Assembly (NCBI RefSeq): GCF_932294415.1
Contig: NC_065536.1
Coordinates: forward strand, 47,217,854-47,281,853
DNA length: 64,000 nt
From: Quercus robur
Lineage: Eukaryota; Streptophyta; Magnoliopsida; Fagales; Fagaceae
Reading direction: 5' to 3'
A program made the translations under genes and the position numbers. Shown in pieces: positions 23,675-35,092 of the stretch. Numbering within the stretch: the first letter of the stretch is position 1; every line of letters begins with the position of its first letter. Below the pieces are notes generated by a model. That model worked only from the letters and a program-made list of their open reading frames with translations. It ran no database searches and was not told where the DNA came from.

Positions 23675-26600
23675 TTAGGGCCCTTCCCAAGTTGGGCCAA
23701 GTTTCCCTTGGACCGAATCTTTGGTTGCCAAGGTGACTTTGCGTAGGACAAGGTCCCCTATGTCGAGTCGTCTGAGCTTCACTCTCTTGTTGTAGTACTT
23801 GGCCATCTTTTGCTGATACTTTGTCATTCTGTGAGAAGCTCCTTCTTCTCTAACTTCGTCCAAGCAATCCAGGTTGACCTTCAGCTAACTGTTATTGTTT
23901 TCTTCATGAAAGGCCTCTCGTCTAATGCTGGTGATTCCCACTTCGACCAGGATTACTGCCTTGGTGCCATAGGTGAGTCTGAAGGGGGTTTCTCCTGTCC
24001 GGGTTCTTGTTGTAGTCCTGTACACCCATAAGACATTGGGTAATTCCTCCGGCCAAGCACCTTTAGCATCGTCCAACCGAGCATTGATGATCTTAAGCAG
24101 TGTCCGGTTTGTCACTTCCGTCCATCCGCTTACGAGTGTCTCGGGGATGAGAATTGGTTCTTGATCCCTAGACTTGAACAAAAGTCCCTAAAGCCTTGGC
24201 TGTCGAATAGCCACTTGTTATCCGATATGATTGTTCGTGGTATCACAAATTTACAAATTATGTTCTTCCATACGAAGTTCTAGATCTTTGCCTCCATGAT
24301 GGTTGATAATGCTTCTACTTGAACCCATTTTGTGAAATAGTTAATAGCAACTAGTAATAATTTTACTTGTCTCTTACCATGGGTTAATAGGCAGACAATG
24401 TCAATTCCCCATTGTGCAAACGGCCATAGGGAGGCCATCGGCGTCAGTCTCTCTACTGGGAGGCATTGAACATTTTCAAACCTTTGGCATTTGTCGCATT
24501 TCTTAACAAACTCCCTTGCATCCATCTTCAAAAGTAGGCTAGAAGTAACCCGTTCTGATCACTTTGTCTACCAAGGCTCTCAGCCCTGCATGGTCATCAC
24601 AAATTTCTTCATGGATCTCCTCCAGAATGTATTTGGCTTCCTCTTCGTCAACGCACTTCAAGTAAGGCATAGAAAAGCCTCTCTTGTACAAGGTGTCATT
24701 TAAGATCGTGTATCTGGCTACTTTTTTCCTGACTTTCCTGGCCTCTTCTACGTCCTGTGGAAGGCGTTCGTCCTAAAGGAGGACAAGATTGAGGTCATCC
24801 AACTCCTTACACTCTGGATTGCGAAGGTAGAGACTTCTTCAATGCTGGGGCATTTCTGGACTTCCATCTTCATGTCCATACTCGTTGGTCCTTCTTCTGA
24901 TGACGCCTGCTTTGCGATCTTGTCTACCACTACGTTCTGGCTTTTGAGGATATGTGCGAATTCCACCTAATCAAATTCCTATGCTAAATGTTTCGTCAGC
25001 CTGAGGTATTTTTGCATTCTCTTCTCCTTTGCTTCATAATCCTCTTTTATCTGTCCTAATATCAATTTTAAATCACTCTGGAGGAGTAAGTTTTTGGCTC
25101 CTAGTGCCTTCTCGACCCTCAACCCCATCAGTATTCCTTCATACTCAGCTTCATTGTTAGTGGTTGGGAACTTTAGCTGAACTCAGTATTTAAGCATCTT
25201 TCCTTCTAGGGTGATGATGACGACCCTTACTCCGCCACTTTTTCGGGCTGACGAACTGTCAATTGGACTGTCCATCTTTCTACTTCATCAGGTGCATTGT
25301 CCTCGTCTAAGATGGTGAATTCAGCAATGAAATCTGTTAATGCCTGTGCCTTAATAGCTGTCCTGGGGTGGTACTCAATGTTAAACTAGCTAAACTCAAT
25401 TGCCCACTGGACCATTCTTCTTGTAGCCTCGGGCTTATTCATGGACTTCTTGATAAGTTGGTCCATCATCACCAAGATGGGGTTCACCTGGAAGTATGGT
25501 CGCAACTTGCGCGAGGCTACGATCAATGTGAATGCAATCTTTTCGATTCGTGGGTACTTGGCTTCTGCCCCTTGGAAGGCTTGACTGACGTAGTACACTG
25601 GGAGTTGCGTCTTGCCCTCTTCTCGAATCAAGGATGCACTCATAGCTATAGTTGACACTGCCAAATATAAATACAGGTTTTCTCCTTCCTTGGACGGACT
25701 CAGGAGGGGTGGATTGCTCAGGTAATGCTTAAGTTCTTGGAAAGCTTTCTCACATTCATCTATCCAAGCAAAGAACTGCTTTAGTGTCTTGAAGAAGGGC
25801 AAGCATTTGTCCGTTACTTTAGAGACGAATCTGTTGAGTGCTGCTATCCTTCTTGTGAGCTTCTGGACTTCTTTCACGGTCTTAGACGACGTCATGTCAA
25901 GTATGGCCCGCACCTTCTATGGGTTTGCTTCTATCCCTCTTTGCGACACCATGAACCCTAGAAACTTCCCTAATGCTACCCCAAAAGAGCACTTACTAGG
26001 GTTCAACTTCATTTGGTACTACCTAAGTGTGATGAACGTCTCTTGGAGATCGTCTAGGTGAGGAGACTCTTCCTTACTCTTGATAAGCATGTCATCTACA
26101 TACACTTCCATGTTCCTCCCAATTTGGTTGCTAAACATTTTGTTTACTAAGCTCTAGTAGGTTGCTCTTGCGTTCTTCAGTCCGAAGGGCATTTACCTTG
26201 TAATAGTAAAGCCCTTAGCTCATGACGAAGACAATTTTCTCCTGGTCTTCTTCGGCCATTTTTATTTGATTGTATCCTGAGAATGCATCCAAGAACGTCA
26301 GTAGCTTATGTCCTTCCGTGGAATCCACTAGCTGATCTATCCTTGGTAGAGAGAAACTGTCCTTCGGGCAAGCTTTGTTTAAGTCCATGAAGTCTACATA
26401 CATCCTCCATTTCCCATTTGCTTTCTTTACCAGGACGATATTGGCGAGCCAATCGGGGTAGTAGACCTCCCGAATAAAATTAGCTACTAACAGCATGTTG
26501 ACCTCATTTGTGATAACTTGGCTTCATTCTAGAGCAAAGACTCATCATCTCTGCTAGACGGGCTTTTTCTCAGGGTCCACATTCAACCTATGTCAGATGA

Positions 26601-28640
26601 CCTTTGTGGATATGTCTGGCATGTCCTCGTGGCTCCATGTGAAGATGTCCATGTTCTTTTTGAGGAATTGGACTAGCCTCGTCCTTATCTCAAGACTCAG
26701 GATTGTTCCATCCTAGTCGTCTTTATTGGTTCTCCATCTACCAGCTCCACAGTCTCTAGGGCTTCCACCTTCTCTTCTTCTTTCTTCTCAATCATCCACG
26801 TATGGTTCTCCTTTGTAGCTAACACCGCTTGGTAGCATTCCCTAGCCAACACTTGATCTCCTTTTGCCTCGTCTACACCATTTTCCATTGGGAATTTTAC
26901 CTTAAGACAATAGGTGGATGTGGCTGCTTTTCAACGATTAAGTGTGGGGCTCCCGATGATCACATTGTAAGAGGAGGGATAGTCTACCACTAGGAAGTTT
27001 AGTTGACGAGTCAATTGTTTCGGCCCCTACTGTGACTATCAGCATCACTATGCCTTTGGGATACACTTTGTCTCCACTGAAGCTGACAAGTGAGGAGTCA
27101 AATGGATGCAACCTTTCGGGGGCCACCTTCAACTGTTGAAAAGTAGAAAGGTAGATAATGTCTACAAAGTTGTTGTTGTCTATAAGGATTCTCCTAGTGT
27201 TGAACCTTTCTATCATAAGCATGATAACAAGGGGATTGTCATGTGGCTGCTTCACTCCTTTGGCATCTTCCTTTGAGAATAGGATATCCCTGTCCGTTCG
27301 TCTTTGCTTTAGGGGTGGTATCCTATGAATGCTATTGACCTGCTTCTGGTATGACTTCTTGAGGGATCTGAACGACCCCTTTGTGGATGGCCCTCTTGTG
27401 ATCATCTTTATTTCTCCTATTTCATTCTGCTGATGATGTGGCTTGTGGTCTTCATCTCTTGAAGAGGCTTCCAGCTTGTCCCTGCTATCGTCCCTAGGCC
27501 TATTGGAATCTCCCTTCTTTACAAATTTTTGCAACTTCCCTCTTCGTATGAGTTCCTCTATCTGCTCCTTCAGGTTTCTGCAATCTTCTGTGTAATGGTC
27601 ATGATCTTTATGGAAACGACAGTATTTCCTCTTGTCATGAACATTAGACGACGAGTGTAATGGCCATGGCGACTTGAGGTAGTGCTCGTCTTTAATCTGT
27701 GCCAGAATTTTATCAACAGGCATAATTAAAGGAGTGAATTTTACTGTCCGAGGGGTTTTATCATCTTTCCTCTTGTTCTTGTCAATATATTGACGATCTG
27801 CCCACTCCCTTTCTCGTCATTTCCGATCGTCTCCCTTTCTTTCCCTCTCATTAGGCTTTTCTACCTCTTTGATTGCTGCTAGAGCATCCTCAACGTTCAT
27901 GTACTTCTGAGCCTTCAAAAGCATTTCCACCATCATCCGTGGGGGATTCTTCACGAGCAAGACCATAAACTGCCTGGACTTCAACCCGGCTTTAAAGGCC
28001 ATCAGTTGTACTTTGTCATCCGCTTCGTCCACCTCTAACGTTTCTCGAGTAAAATGCTTCACGTATGACCTCAAGGTCTCCTTTTCTCCGTATTTAATTG
28101 TAAGCAGGTGGTCTGCTGACCTTTTTGGGCGTTGTCCTCCTACGAAGTGGCGTAAGAAAGAGCTGCTCAGCTACTCGAAGTCATCGATGGACGAAGTTGG
28201 TGACTTCATGAACCATTCCCTTGCAGCTTTTTTGAGGGTAGTTGGGAAGGAACGGCATAATATCTCGTCAAAGGGCTACTAAAGACCCAGAGTTGTTTTG
28301 AAGGTGTTAAGGTGATCCAAAGGATCCTTCAACCCGTCAAATGGTTCAAGCTGTGGTAGGCAAAACTTCGAGGGCACTGGGCACTCTAGGACTGCCGTGG
28401 TGAAGGGTGAATCTGTCCTCCTGACCATACGGTCTAAGCTTCGGTCTGTATTTTCCTTTATTGCACTCTTCAACTCATCCATCTCCTTTCTCATTTCCCT
28501 GAGAAGGTTTGAGCTCGGTTCTTGTGCGATGGCAGGTCGTCGATGTTCGTCCCTTCTTTGGCTGTCCCCATCGTCATCCCGGTTGGTCCCGTACCGATTC
28601 TCCTCTTACTGCAATCGCAATCTCATTTCTTAGTTTTGTC
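23675..28640 (-). pseudogene. Gag-pol of gypsy element 1, multiply broken
   Basis: Fragments lie in the expected order on the minus strand. Gag is at 28494-28279 (PSKFCLPQLEPFDG) and 28074-27817. A CCHC-like motif [14 protein letters not shown] is at about 27621-27579. The aspartic protease region (near 27200) reads [15 protein letters not shown], lacking the usual Asp-Ser/Thr-Gly. Reverse transcriptase at 26496-26020 has FLDAFSGYNQ and an intact YVDD at 26102-26091. RNase H spans about 25913-24750. Integrase is at 24531-23675, with CDKCQ, the catalytic-Asp context WGIDIV, and the end motif LGPTWEGP. Stops and frameshifts separate most pieces, so no full polyprotein can be made. Confidence 0.85.
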
Positions 28641-28798
28641 GAGTAAGCTCTTCCATGCTGGCTGTGAGTGTTTGGATTTGCAGAGCTAATGCTGCAAAAT
28701 CCTGGGGAGTGTTGGGCTTCATCTAGACTTCTAAGTTGAATGGAACTACGTTCTCGAACCTAGGTATGAAAATATCGTTCCCACAGACTGTGCCAAAC

Positions 28799-29270
28799 TG
28801 ATGAAGCAGTTATCATTAGTTAAGTGGACTGGTCCAGATAAGCTGGCAACCTCATCCTTATACCTAAAAATGTTGCACAAAGCCCTCTTTAGGTGGTCGT
28901 CAGTGTGGTGCTTGCCAAAGAGTCTTCGATGATAAAGTTAGCGTATGGAAGTTTCAAGAAAGTATCAGAGACTAGAGCTACGATGTATCTTTGTATTTGA
29001 GATTGTGTGTACCTTGTTTTGATTCTATGGAGTGTTTATATATGGCTCCGCAGCATCTAGCCATTGTGGCTTTAATGCCTCTTTTGGTAACACCTTCAGG
29101 CTCAGTAATGTAGGCTTCAGTGGGCCTCCAACAGTCTATACAGCAGGTCTTGTAACCGTCTGAGGTATTGCATACTACACTAAATGGCTTACCTCCATTC
29201 GTCAGTGACGTGAAGTGGTGGACAGAGATGTCTAATTAGTTCGTCTATGCCAAAGGGTTCGTCGGTCCCA
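28799..29270 (-). repeat. 5' LTR of gypsy element 1, 472 bp, with primer-binding site
   Basis: Bounded by TG..CA on the minus strand: it starts TGGGACCGACGAACCC and ends CTTCATCA. Just inside (about 28796-28779) the minus strand reads TTGGCACAGTCTGTGGGAAC, a mutated version of the TGGCGCC-type primer-binding site seen in element 2. Confidence 0.75.
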
Positions 29271-29880
29271 TAAAAAACAAATAAATTTTATATTGGTTGT
29301 CTACTTACCACAACCCCTTTTTTATTATGTGCTTGGGACTCACTATGAACAAAATATATGCCTTTTAGTACATGCTCCAAAACAATTCTTGTGGAGAGCA
29401 TTTGAGAGATTGTCTTATGGTTACACCTGTTTCTTGGAAAGGGTGATTTTGTTATTTGTATCTCAACCATTGTGGTTTCTTTTGTAAGCTTGAGACATTT
29501 TTCTAGTAAATTTATTCCGTGTTAAATAGTGAAGTAAATTTATTCCATGTTAAATAGTGAAGGCCTTATACATTTAGATGCATGGACGATTCATGTTTGT
29601 ATTTTTGCTAGGTTTACGGACCTACTACCATAATTGAAAATCCATATAGGTTGGTGCTTAACGAATATATAAATGCATAATAATAGTTGAAAGAAATTCA
29701 TCTATCTGTTGTAGCAATCTAAATAGGTGAAATTTATTGTAGTTTCTATATGCTTCGATTTGTCGTACGACATTAACATAGAAACTTTTGTAACATTGAG
29801 AAATTATTTTCAAACATAATTCTCATATCATTGAAGAAAAAATAAAGGAAAGATATTCTTATGGATTTTGGTCTTAAGGA
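29271..29880. other. Intergenic, nothing recognised
   Basis: AT-rich DNA between gypsy element 1 and the 3' remnant of the Ole e 1-like gene. A short direct repeat ('taaatttattcc.tgttaaatagtgaa') occurs at about 29508-29560. Confidence 0.45.
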
Positions 29881-29884
29881 TTAT

Positions 29885-29983
29885 TAGAAGCGGATGAAGT
29901 CATATATGGTATCTAGGTTTTTGGGTTCAAGAATGGAATGTTAGTGGTTCAGTAGGAAGATCTAAAGGAGAAGTAGGTGGAGA
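29885..29983 (-). pseudogene. Former C-terminal coding end of Ole e 1-like copy 2
   Basis: Beyond the stop of the minus-strand gene the DNA still matches the tail of copy 1: '..acattccattcttgaacccaaaaacctagataccatatat' against copy 1 '..acatttaatcttggagacccaaaaacttggataccatatat'. This encoded the FN..DP.TWIP motif. The Trp codon is now TAG and the frame is broken, so the motif is lost from copy 2. Confidence 0.75.
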
Positions 29984-31245
29984 TTATGGGGAATCACCCG
30001 ATGGAGTGGGAGAGGATTGGGGAGGCAAAGAGGACGAAGGAGGTAGTGGAGGGAAGGGATCACCTGATGGAGCAGGAGAGGATTGGGGAGGCAAAGAGGA
30101 CGAAGGAGATAGTGGAGGGAAGGGAAAAGAAGGAAAATGAGATCGTGGAGGAAAGGGAAAAGAGGGAAAAGGGGGAAAAGGAAAAGAAGGAAAAGGAGAT
30201 CGTGGGGGAAAGGGGAAAGGGGGAAAAGGAAAAGAATGAGGAGGTAGTGGAGGGAAGGGAAAAGAGGGAAAGGGAGGAAAGGAAAATTGAAGGGAGGGAA
30301 AGCGAGAAGAATGGGATAGATAAGGTGGCATATAAGGAAGAAAGGATTTTGAAGCATTAAAAGATCTTGACAATTCCTGTTTGTTTGCACATAGAGCAGT
30401 ATTTTTCTCCGATGGCCTATAACTCAGTGTATTCAAGTTGTATATACAACGATTTTCTTCCTTAGACTTGAATGTCATAACAGTTGATGTGGTCTTCGAA
30501 CTAGGAACATTGCAGGCTAAAGATGAGCTCCCCAACAAGGTTACTTGGCAAAATGATGTCGCTGCCAAACCTTCTACACAGTTAACCCCATCAATATTTG
30601 CTATTTCCACTTTATATACTCCATGCTTATCTGTTGTTTTGTTGACTGAAAATGTGGTATGCTCTGTGATTTGGGGTGATTTTGTTTTGAATTTGCATTG
30701 TATTTGAACATCCACACCTAATTAGTAAAACAAGAGTACACACGTGAGAAGTTGAAAGAATATTTTTCAATTCATCATCAATTAAATGACTAAATTCACC
30801 ATTTCCAAGCATGTTAAGTTCTAAGACAATCATTAATTTATCATAGTATTAGAGTGTTTGTTCTAAGTTTGAACCATATCTCCTCTTACCTCCCATTAAT
30901 AATCTGACACTGAAATGATTAAATTCTATTTTCTTTTTTCTTTTTATTTAAAAAGTAAAAATCTCACATTTAAATAATTATATTCACAATTTTTCAACCA
31001 TTTATGATTTAGGAAAATCGATAATTTATCACCTAAATTGAAAGAAACAATAGACTAGATAAAGATAATAAGAGTTATTTACCTGGCAAGAAGGAGCTGT
31101 GTCTAGAAAAAGTGTTGCTAGAGCAGATATCACAATACACAACACCCACTACGGTAATCTTGGAGACAAGATTTGTTGGTTGAGCTATTAGAGAAAGTGG
31201 ATGAGTGAAGAGAGATGCAAGTAAAAGGAGAATTATTGAGTCCAT
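29984..31245 (-). CDS. Pollen Ole e 1-like / extensin proline-rich secreted protein, copy 2
   Basis: Two exons, 31245-31083 and 30717-29984 on the minus strand, give 298 residues. The intron has the same position and phase as copy 1, and exon 1 has the same length (163 bases). The signal peptide begins MDSIILLLLASLFTHPLS; an in-frame ATG four codons upstream is an alternative start. The Ole e 1 domain follows (ITVVGVVYCDICSSN, then cysteines at IQCKF, VNCVE, FCQV, ACNV and RCIYN). The tail is Pro/Phe/Ser-rich with FPPRS-type repeats and ends in two near-identical 20-residue units rich in PPSSSLPPQSSP. It stops earlier than copy 1 and lacks the FN..DP.TWIP motifs. Probably an extracellular wall protein; the specific function is unknown. 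Confidence 0.85.
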
Positions 31246-31328
31246 GAAGGCAAGCATTTGAGAAGTGAGAAGAAGGTTCTAGGAGGGAATCAAGACTATA
31301 GCTATTACACCATGAAGGGCATGTGAAG

Positions 31329-31336
31329 TATTTATA
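31329..31336 (-). promoter_or_regulatory. Probable TATA box of Ole e 1-like copy 2
   Basis: Minus-strand TATAAATA lies about 84 bases before the ATG at 31245, followed by 'cttcacatgccc.tcatgg', which is conserved in copy 1. Confidence 0.55.
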
Positions 31337-31697
31337 ATGCAAGAGATATTAGTCTAAGGTTCTAGTACGTGGCACATTCATTGAGTGGGAAAGTAAATTA
31401 TTTTCATTTTAGCCTTCCAAGTTCCACCCCTCAAAATTTTGCATTAATGTCAAAATATTAATTGATTATCATATGTTAATGAGGTTACTGGATTTATTTC
31501 TATATATTAATTATATGGAGATGTGCACTAATTATTTATATCTAATTATATATTATAATTTTTTTTTAGAAACAATATATTATAAAAATTGGATCCTATA
31601 AATAGAGGATGAATATAATGATGACATGTGTAATTTTATCAAACCATAAGATAATGACACATGTCAACAATTTATCTTTCTCAATTAAATTAAATTA

Positions 31698-32839
31698 GGG
31701 TAAATTGCAAAATACACCCCTAACGTTTGGGGATGATTGGATTTTACACCCCAACGTTTCGGAACTTTGATTTTACACCCTTATGTTTGGTTCCGTTAGC
31801 AAATCACCCCCTCAGATAGTTTTTTGCTGTTAACTGCCATGTCATCATACTGACGTGTTTTTTTTATTGCCAAATAAGCTCCAAAACGACACAGTTTGGC
31901 AATGAAGTGATGACCTAGCACATACAAAACGGTGTCATTTGCCCAAAGAAAAAAAAAATCTGCAACTTCACCGTTTCCCTACCAAACAGAAAATCTCAAA
32001 GTTGATCCTCATCAACTTTTTCCTTAACAGGTATGGCAAAGAGCTTAGCCTAGATGATAGTGCCACGAATAGCAGTAGAAACCTCCTTGCTGTTATCTCA
32101 AAAAAAAAAAAAACCTCCTTGCTGCACTTGACACCGAGCCCGACGTGGCCGTTGTTATCACCAACGATGACGAAGGCCTTGAAGCAAGTTCTCTAATCGG
32201 CACGGGTCTATTTTTGAATGGGCAAGATCTTCATGACCTCGTCCTTGAGACCAAGGCAGAGCTTGTCCACGATCTGGTGCTCCTTGATTGTTAGCGAGTG
32301 GAGGTAGATCTGCTCCAAGGATTTTATCTTATTGGAATGGACGAGGCGTCCAAGCTTTGTGACTGGCACCCACTTCTCCTCCTCCTTGCGTCTCCCATGG
32401 CGGCGTCCACCAAGTCCGCCATCGCCTCTGGGGTGTCTTCCACAAAAGCCTCTGCCGAAGCCTCCACACTCTCCTCCTGCTCCACCGCGCTCAGCCATGA
32501 TTAGGTTAGGGAGCTAAGGGCTGGGTTTTGTTTGGTGGGGAAACGGGGAAGTTGCAGATTTTTTTTTTTTTTTTTTGGTTTTCTCTTTGGGCAAACGGCA
32601 CCGTTTTGTATGTGCCAGGTCATCACTTCATTGCTATTGAAACTGTGTCGTTTTGAGGCTTATTTGGCCAAAAAAAAATACGTGTCAGCAAGATGACATG
32701 GCAGTTAATAGCAAAAAACTAACCGGGTGGTGATTTGCTAACGGAACCAAACATTAGGGTGTAAAATCAAAGTTTCGAAACGTTGGGGTGTAAAATCCAA
32801 TTACCCCTAAACGTTAGGGGTGTATTTTGCAATTTATCC
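31698..32839. mobile_element. Pack-MULE carrying an RPS2 fragment, 1142 bp, perfect 9-bp TSD
   Basis: Long inverted repeats of about 295-310 bases (31698-31992 and 32530-32839) begin GGGTAAATTGCAAAATACAC on the left and GGATAAATTGCAAAATACAC on the reverse-complemented right. The 9-bp target duplication ATTAAATTA is identical at 31689-31697 and 32840-32848. A 9-bp TSD with long TIRs is the hallmark of Mutator-like elements. There is no transposase. The roughly 537-base interior is a host gene fragment, which fits the Pack-MULE definition. Confidence 0.9.
32023..32498 (-). pseudogene. Captured fragment of 40S ribosomal protein S2 (uS5)
   Basis: The minus strand starts at an ATG at 32498 and reads [20 protein letters not shown], the Gly/Arg-rich S2 N-terminus. 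[21 protein letters not shown] and [20 protein letters not shown] follow, then after a stop (RAD, stop, RTCFKAF) [20 protein letters not shown] and [19 protein letters not shown]. Similarity ends there, roughly half way along the usual protein. A T-run flanked by a duplicated 'agcaaggagg' near 32097-32125 breaks the frame again. In life S2 is a core small-subunit protein; this copy is truncated and non-functional as S2. It lies exactly between the MULE inverted repeats. Confidence 0.9.
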
Positions 32840-33340
32840 ATTAAATTATTACTTATTACCTTATGCTTAAAAAAAAATTACTTATTACCTATATTAGATC
32901 CATGCGGATTTATATCTTTTATCTCAAAAAAGATCCATTTTGGATAGAATAAATGTCAATTTAATTATATTACCAATTAAATCGTATAAAAGGTATAATA
33001 TATATGTATTAATAAATGTTAAAAGTTGGATCACATAATTTGAGTATGCATACAACCATGATATGTGTTATTGTACCAAAGCATAAGATAATGACACATA
33101 TCAATACCCTTTTAATCTTTCTTAGTTTTATTTAAATTATTACCTATTACCGATATTAGATGCCAAGTTGGATACGATAAATTTCATTTTACTTATTTTA
33201 CCAATTATATACCATAAAAAGGATGATAAATTCGTCTCAATAAATTTTATAAGCTTGGATCCCATAACTAGAGGATGCATGCAATGATGATGTGTCATTT
33301 TACCAAAGCCTGAATAAAAATAATAACACATACCAATACC

Positions 33341-34581
33341 TAGACATGGCAAAATGGGTCAAGATTCGCTAACCTGACCCAATTTGAACCCAAAGAAAAT
33401 ACCCAACCTGATTTTTACCCAAACTAAATACGGGTTGACTTATGACCCGACCTGTTTTTTACGAATCAACTCAACCCGACCTGGCTACCCCGTGACCTAA
33501 TCCATTTTTTACAAACTTTTTTTTGGGGTAAAAAACTAATAACATTAAGACATTATTGCTTTAATTGTTTGTTGTGAGTTTTACAATGCATGTTATTATT
33601 ATTCATTTATTTTTATATTAAATATATCAAATTTTTAACATTTTTCGGATAACTTCATTCAAATATAATATATATTTAATGTCATTTAAATATAATTAAT
33701 ACCTTTATGCAGGTGCATGCAAATGAATTGAAAGATGAACAGTTGAGGCATTCTATTGCTTAATAATGGGATAGGTATAAATTTTTAAATATCACATAAC
33801 AAAATACATACCAAGATAATCTGGTTGTAACAAAGTTAAAAACATATATTTGAAATTATAGGCGTGTATGAGAAGAATTCATAATTGTGAAAAGAGTGAA
33901 GACAAAGTATTATTGATGAAATTTGGCATAAATTATGGATGCTTAGACCTATTTTCTAACAATAAATGTTTTTCAAAATAAAAGATGATATTTCTTAGAG
34001 TATGTGTTGTTTAATAAGAACATGATATTTATAAAAGAGACCATGTATAAATAAGTAAACATTCAAACTTTGATTTATATTATCAAGTTGAAACAAAATG
34101 TCAACCACAGTTGATATTAAATTATGAAATTAGTTTTCAAGATTGTAAATTTCTTAGTTGTTTTTATTCTTTGTCAAATTAGTATCAAATAGGGCATTTG
34201 AAATTTTTTATTCATTTGTATGTTTGTTTTAATTAGATGTTCAAAGGCTAGACTAGACTCGTTTGTGCTATTTTGTTTTCATTAGGAATGTTAGGATTTG
34301 TATAATTATTGAACAAGTATTAATTTGTTGAGTTGAGCTCATTCTTGATATGTGTGGTGAATTCAAAGTAATGCATTTTACACCAAATAATTTGATGCAT
34401 GACTTATCAAATGACACCAAAAAAAAAAAAAATTCATGTGAAAAAATATAGGTCGACCCAACCCGCAACCCAAATGACCTGATATGTTTCTAACCCGCTT
34501 AAAATAACCTGTTTTTTTTTACCTGAACTCATTTTCGACATGAACCCAATTGACCCCATTCGTCCCGTTTTGCCATGTCTA
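33341..34581. mobile_element. Non-autonomous hAT element, 1241 bp, perfect 8-bp TSD
   Basis: The left end is TAGACATGGCAAAATGGG and the reverse complement of the right end is TAGACATGGCAAAACGGG. CCAATACC is duplicated exactly at 33333-33340 and 34582-34589. The subterminal regions carry repeated 'acccga', 'gacc' and 'aacccg' motifs on both sides (for example 33420-33500 and 34450-34560), as hAT ends often do. The AT-rich middle has no recognisable transposase. Confidence 0.87.
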
Positions 34582-35084
34582 CCAATACCTTTTATTCATT
34601 CTGGATTTAATTTAAATTATTAGTAATAACTACTTGTCTATAATTTATAGAAAAATTCTCATATATATTGTTTAATTGTATATAAATTATATTCAGTAAT
34701 TAAACCCTCCATTAGAATATTGGTGTATGATATTTTCCTTAAATAATAGAATATATAAGTGCATGTATAAATATAATCATATTAAATGTCTAATGATATA
34801 TAAGGAAAAAAGTTAACAAATGCCGCAGGCGCATTGATTTAGGAAATATTTTTTGAAATTTTTTATGAAAAAAGAAAAAAGAAATTGACTTTTTTTTACA
34901 AATTTTCATATTTTTCATGAAAGTGGTATTAAAAAATTCTTAAAATGGTCAATTAATAAATACCCTAAGTACACTCATTAATAGGATCCAATATATAATT
35001 ATATATACAAATACAATCATAATAAATGTCTATCAATAACTATCATTTTATCAAATTTAATTTTTAGAAAAAAAAAATCGTTTT
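34582..35084. other. Intergenic, AT-rich
   Basis: Contains the remainder of the third tandem repeat unit up to about 34640. Nothing else was recognised. Confidence 0.45.
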
Positions 35085-35092
35085 ATGTTAAA

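Larger units (their letters stand above)
20169..29270 (-). mobile_element. Ty3/gypsy LTR retrotransposon with antisense gene, element 1 (decayed)
   Basis: The element reads on the minus strand: 5' LTR 28799-29270, primer-binding site, gag-pol about 28640-23675, a spacer with tandem repeats, an antisense gene at 20934-22828, a polypurine tract and a 3' LTR. The 3' LTR is cut to its innermost 55 bases (20169-20223), matching the outer end of the 5' LTR. Domain order protease-RT-RNase H-integrase is Ty3/gypsy. The primer site, the spacer repeats and the extra antisense ORF fit the TAT-like lineage, which is an inference from layout. No target duplication can be checked because the left end is truncated. 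All coding regions carry multiple stops. Confidence 0.85.
31589..33340. repeat. Three degenerate tandem repeats, unit about 230-285 bp, split by two transposons
   Basis: Units start 'ttggatc..ataa' at 31589, 33026 and 33255 and share 'accaaa.cataagataatgacacat.tcaat'. Removing the MULE (31698-32839 plus one TSD) makes the first unit about 285 bases; the second is 229. The third is cut by the hAT element at 33341, with its remainder after 34589 ('ttttattcattctggattta'). This resembles a small satellite remnant. Confidence 0.65.

Noticed and set aside
29977-30360. Glu/Lys/Gly-rich plus-strand open frame
   Set aside because: It is the antisense shadow of the proline-rich tail of Ole e 1-like copy 2; repeated Pro codons read as charged residues on the other strand.
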